Below, piece after piece: positions 6,132 through 9,012 of a stretch of 9,012 nucleotides of DNA; positions within the stretch are counted from its first letter, which is position 1, and every line of letters starts with the position of its first letter. The translations under genes were made by a program, and so were the position numbers. Source of the stretch: an uncultured bacterium (GTDB taxonomy: Bacteria > Bacteroidota > Bacteroidia > Chitinophagales > CAIOSU01); assembly GCA_903861055.1 (NCBI GenBank), contig CAIOSU010000418.1, positions 1 to 9,012 on the forward strand, in the 5' to 3' direction. The notes under the pieces are model-generated. The model was not told the origin of the DNA and made no database searches. It worked only from the letters and a program-made list of their open reading frames with translations.

Positions 6132-6211
6132 GCGGTTTGATATTTATCACCTGTTTTCTCTCGACCACAGCATGTACTTTTGTGTTGTATGGGTGGTACA
6201 TCGCAAAATAA
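6128..6211 (+). CDS. Possible 27-residue membrane peptide
   Basis: An ORF starts with ATG in a 4-base ATGA overlap with the stop of the gene at 5820-6131 and ends with TAA 5 bases before the GTG of ctaA. The product begins MSGLIFITCFL and is hydrophobic from about residue 3 to 23, ending WYIAK. It would be a single transmembrane helix. Overlap at the start, tight spacing at the end and the hydrophobic content favour a real gene. Against it are the small size, the lack of a known family and the presence of a promoter-like box (6175-6182) inside it. I do not recognise a homolog. Confidence 0.3.
   Translation: MSGLIFITCFLSTTACTFVLYGWYIAK
6175..6182 (+). promoter_or_regulatory. Candidate -7 box for ctaA
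   Basis: TACTTTTG fits TAnnTTTG exactly. A transcript from here would start near 6188 and give ctaA a leader of roughly 29 bases to the GTG at 6217. No TTG is found at the normal -33 distance, so support is partial. Confidence 0.4.
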
Positions 6212-6216
6212 ACATC

Positions 6217-7287
6217 GTGAACAATCTCCAGCAAAAGTCTAATTCTCAACAATCAGCAGTCGGTATATGGTTGCTCATAGGCGTGTTTATGTTACTAATG
6301 CAGATTGTTATCGGCGGGGTAACGCGCCTTACCGGCTCGGGTTTGAGTATTACTAAATGGGAAATTGTAACTGGCACCATACCACCTATAGGCGAGGCGG
6401 AGTGGCAAGAGGCATTTGATTTGTACAAAGCATCGCCGCAATACGCCAAAATAAACCAAGGCATGGAGATGGGCGATTTTAAGTTCATCTTCTTTTGGGA
6501 ATATTTCCATCGTCTTTGGGCCCGCTTAATGGGCTTTGTGTTCCTGTTTCCGTTTATTTACTTCTTGGCCAAAGGCTATTTGCGCAACAAGCTGGCCCTG
6601 CATCTTATTGGGGTAGTAGCACTGGCTATGGTGGTGGCGTCGTTTGGCTGGATAATGGTAGCCAGCGGGTTGGTTAGCCGTCCTTATGTAAACGCTTATA
6701 AGCTCACGCTGCACCTCATGTTGGGCATTAGTTTGTTTGCATACGTGTTTTGGTTGGCTATCAACTATCTGTGGCCTCGCGATGGGATAGCCAAACTGCA
6801 AGGTTTGAAAGGATGGAGCACAGGGGTAATTGCGGTGGCCGTTATGCAGCTGATATTGGGTGGCCTCATGAGCGGCATGAAGGCTGGCCTATTCTTCCCC
6901 ACTTGGCCCGATATGAACGGCGCCATGCTACCCGATGTGCTCCTAGATGGCACCCAATGGCATTTAGATGCTTTTAAGCATTACGATACCAATGCCTTTG
7001 CCCCTGCCATAGTTCAGTTTGTGCATCGTGGCGTGGCGTATATTCTTACGGCATTAGTGCTAGTATTTACGGTAAGAGCATTCAAGCAGCAGCCGGTTGG
7101 ACCAGCCAAACTTGGTTTTACCCTGTTGCCAGTTTTATTGCTGGTGCAGGTAACGTTAGGTATTGTCACGGTTATCAATAGCATTGGCAATATACCTGTA
7201 AGCTGGGGAGTGCTGCACCAAGCGGGCGGGGTATTACTGCTGGCCAATTTAATTTTTGTTAGGCACTTCTGTTTGTCCAAGGCCTAA
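6217..7287 (+). CDS. ctaA: Heme A synthase (CtaA/COX15 family)
   Basis: CtaA oxidises the C8 methyl of heme O to a formyl group, making heme A for aa3-type cytochrome oxidases. It is a membrane protein. I choose the GTG at 6217, giving 356 residues with a short polar start (NNLQQKSNSQQ) before helix 1. The frame is open to ATG 6172 and ATG 6097, but those add sequence unlike the family and the latter overlaps the upstream gene. Eight membrane segments are expected. The four heme-ligand histidines are visible: His98 (EYFHR), His166 (LTLHLML), His270 (QFVHR) and His334 (VLHQAGG). The GGVTRLTGSGLS loop is at 33-44 and FPTWPDMNGAMLP at 227-239. The NG and WPDM signatures point to the COX15-like class rather than the Bacillus type. 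No cysteine pair of the Bacillus kind is seen. Confidence 0.92.
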   Translation: MNNLQQKSNSQQSAVGIWLLIGVFMLLMQIVIGGVTRLTGSGLSITKWEIVTGTIPPIGEAEWQEAFDLYKASPQYAKINQGMEMGDFKFIFFWEYFHRLWARLMGFVFLFPFIYFLAKGYLRNKLALHLIGVVALAMVVASFGWIMVASGLVSRPYVNAYKLTLHLMLGISLFAYVFWLAINYLWPRDGIAKLQGLKGWSTGVIAVAVMQLILGGLMSGMKAGLFFPTWPDMNGAMLPDVLLDGTQWHLDAFKHYDTNAFAPAIVQFVHRGVAYILTALVLVFTVRAFKQQPVGPAKLGFTLLPVLLLVQVTLGIVTVINSIGNIPVSWGVLHQAGGVLLLANLIFVRHFCLSKA

Positions 7288-7446
7288 AGTTTTTGTTGCC
7301 ATTGTTATCATATTATTTCCTGCTCTTTGCAACGTCTGGTTATTTGTACCAATCTATTGCCCAAACAGTTTATTTACATCGCGTTTACATAGCGGTAATA
7401 TCTATTTGTGTAATTTAGTGGTTCCTCAAAACCCCCTTGGTATATA

Positions 7447-8799
7447 ATGAGATTGCTCATAGTTGCGTTCGCCATTCTGGTTAGCCAGAATATTCTATTT
7501 GCCGGAGCCATAAACCGCAAATTAATTTCGGGCCCTATGCAGGGCCACACTACCGCCACCTATACCAATATGTGGATTTTGGTTCAAGATGCAGGCATGG
7601 CCTCAGTTACGCTTATTGATACTTTAACCGGTGAGCGCTACACTGCTATGCTCAAAACTGAAGGCAACGCCGTATACGAAGATTATTTTGCGCTCTTGTT
7701 TGAGTTTAACGATTTGCCAACCAACCATGTGTATAGGGCCGAGATAACCGTTGACAGTGAACATTACGAAATTCACCGTATTTACCATACCGCTAAAACC
7801 AATGTAACCGATACGTATCGTTTTATGGTTACCTCTTGTGCACTTACCGTACCTGTTGGTTTGCGTTGGTTGCATCCAGGCATTGAGGATAGAACTTACA
7901 AACATGTGGTAAAAACCGAAGCCGATTTTAATCTTTGGATTGGGGATTATTTATATTATTTCCCAAAGCACTACAAATCGCCCGAAAATATGGCTGCGCA
8001 TTGGGTATGGAAACGGAAAAGGAGGCTTATCGCCAAATTTACCGAAAGTATGCCTCAATATAGTATTTGGGACGACCATGAGTACGGATGGAACGATGCT
8101 GACGCCAGTTTCATTTTCAAAGATCAAGCGCTCAATTTATTCACTAAATACTGGGCAAATCCCGCTTACGGCACTCCTGAGACGCCAGGCTGTTTCTTTA
8201 AGTTCGATTATCTCGATTCAGAGTTTTTTATGCTTGACGACCGATATTATCGCACCCAACCCAATGATAGCATCCCTACTGTTTTAGGTACTGGACAAAT
8301 GGCTTGGTTTAAACAGAATCTCAAACAATCAAAGGCCGTATTCAAATTCATTAGCATAGGCAGCCAAGTGTTCAATCAGTTGTCAGAGCATGAATGCTAT
8401 TGGCAATATAAAGACGAATTGGGTGATATTATCAAATTCATTAAGGACGAGAATATAAGCGGAGTGATCTTCCTAACCGGAGATAGGCATCATAGTGAGG
8501 TATTGAAACTGGACATGGAGGGCAGCTACCCATTGTACGAGTTTACCAGCTCGGGCATTACCAGTTTCCGACGTCGCACCCGCAGAACAACTGAAAGTGA
8601 AAATCCAAATCGCATTCCGGGTACCTTGGCCGATTACCAAAATTATGGCCGCGTAACTATTGAAGGCGAAACGGGCAACCGTGTTTGTTTAATGGAGATT
8701 TTTGATAACCGTGGCAAGCAGGTTTGGGAACATCGCATTAATCAAAACGAGCTTACAGCCAAACCTAGCAAGGTAAACGTGCCAGTGAAGGTTGAGTAA
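7447..8799 (+). CDS. Secreted PhoD-like metallophosphatase
   Basis: The 450-residue protein probably hydrolyses phosphate esters in the periplasm or outside the cell. Residues 1-20 form a signal peptide (MRLLIVAFAILVSQNILFAG). Residues about 25-120 form a beta-rich N-terminal domain, as in PhoD relatives. The metallophosphatase domain carries SCA (130-132), GDYLYYF (166-172), WDDHEYGWND (208-217), LDDRYYR (263-269), GTGQMAWF (281-288) and LTGDRHHSE (343-351). These match the PhoD motif order. Cys131, Asp167 and Tyr170 fit the positions of the Cys, Asp and Tyr metal ligands of PhoD enzymes, as I recall the family. The ATG at 7447 has no Shine-Dalgarno site. The 159-base spacer before it contains no convincing promoter, terminator or Pho-box repeat that I can find. 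The phosphate substrate cannot be predicted. Confidence 0.9.
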   Translation: MRLLIVAFAILVSQNILFAGAINRKLISGPMQGHTTATYTNMWILVQDAGMASVTLIDTLTGERYTAMLKTEGNAVYEDYFALLFEFNDLPTNHVYRAEITVDSEHYEIHRIYHTAKTNVTDTYRFMVTSCALTVPVGLRWLHPGIEDRTYKHVVKTEADFNLWIGDYLYYFPKHYKSPENMAAHWVWKRKRRLIAKFTESMPQYSIWDDHEYGWNDADASFIFKDQALNLFTKYWANPAYGTPETPGCFFKFDYLDSEFFMLDDRYYRTQPNDSIPTVLGTGQMAWFKQNLKQSKAVFKFISIGSQVFNQLSEHECYWQYKDELGDIIKFIKDENISGVIFLTGDRHHSEVLKLDMEGSYPLYEFTSSGITSFRRRTRRTTESENPNRIPGTLADYQNYGRVTIEGETGNRVCLMEIFDNRGKQVWEHRINQNELTAKPSKVNVPVKVE

Positions 8800-8901
8800 T
8801 CTACCTCAGTTAAATAAAGTTAACTCTCAATATTTTCATATTGTTTTATGGAATAGTTGCCGTTGTAGCATCATACACACAAACAACTAAACTATTAGCT
8901 T

Positions 8902-9012
8902 ATGAAAACCATCTGGCTCTTAACTCTTGCCACCATTTTGTTTATCGGTTGCCATTCCGCCTCAGAATCTTCAGATGCTGAAAGTTATGGTTACGCCTCC
9001 ACCGAGGCTGAC
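8902..9012 (+). CDS. Lipoprotein, 5' part only
   Basis: The gene starts at ATG 8902 and is still open at the window edge, so only 37 residues are seen. They begin MKTIWLLTLATILFIGC, a signal peptide with a lipobox (FIGC) whose Cys17 would be lipidated. The next residues are rich in Ser, Glu, Asp and Ala (HSASESSDAESYGYAS), the usual tether after a lipidated Cys. The acidic Ser-rich tether resembles the start of DUF4349 lipoproteins, but that is a guess. There is no Shine-Dalgarno site. It follows the PhoD-like gene by 102 bases, and the spacer holds no clear promoter or terminator. Confidence 0.7.
   Translation, partial: MKTIWLLTLATILFIGCHSASESSDAESYGYASTEAD

Noticed and set aside
7288..7446. 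Promoter boxes before the PhoD-like gene (TCTATTTG, TAATTTAG)
   Set aside because: Each misses the TAnnTTTG consensus by one base and neither has a -33 partner at the right distance.
8809..8824. GTTAA-N6-TTAAC after the PhoD-like gene as a terminator or operator
   Set aside because: The stem is 5 AT-rich pairs with no T run, and it can equally be read as a short direct repeat of AGTTAA. Chance is likely.

Overview
This window looks like ordinary chromosomal DNA from a member of the Bacteroidota. The evidence is a DUF4476 secreted protein, the fabH-efp-accB-accC order, TAnnTTTG-type promoter boxes just upstream of start codons, and a near-complete lack of Shine-Dalgarno sequences. The genus cannot be read from the window. 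I see no mobile element, CRISPR array, rRNA or tRNA.

Layout. Positions 29-790 (-) encode a secreted DUF4476 protein. Its upstream region carries a full match to the sigma-54 (-24/-12) promoter consensus and the only strong ribosome binding site in the window. It is divergent from a lipid and translation cluster on the plus strand: fabH (952-1941), efp (2144-2707), accB (2729-3226) and accC (3252-4592). FabH and the biotin carboxylase half of acetyl-CoA carboxylase both serve the first steps of fatty-acid synthesis. EF-P is a translation factor embedded between them. A convergent gene at 4637-5752 (-) encodes a saccharopine/lysine-6-dehydrogenase-like oxidoreductase. Next on the plus strand come a small membrane-anchored MORN-like protein (5820-6131), a possible 27-residue membrane peptide (6128-6211), heme A synthase ctaA (6217-7287) and a secreted PhoD-like metallophosphatase (7447-8799). 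The start of a lipoprotein gene (from 8902) runs off the edge.

The unexplained structure is in the spacers. Three tracts of five degenerate 7-base units lie between genes. Two belong to one family and face each other in the fabH-efp spacer. The third, of another family, follows accC. A perfect 14-bp palindrome lies between the divergent DUF4476 and fabH promoters. No convincingly new multi-gene system is present. The strongest leads are the sigma-54 promoter, the heptad tracts and the small ORF before ctaA.
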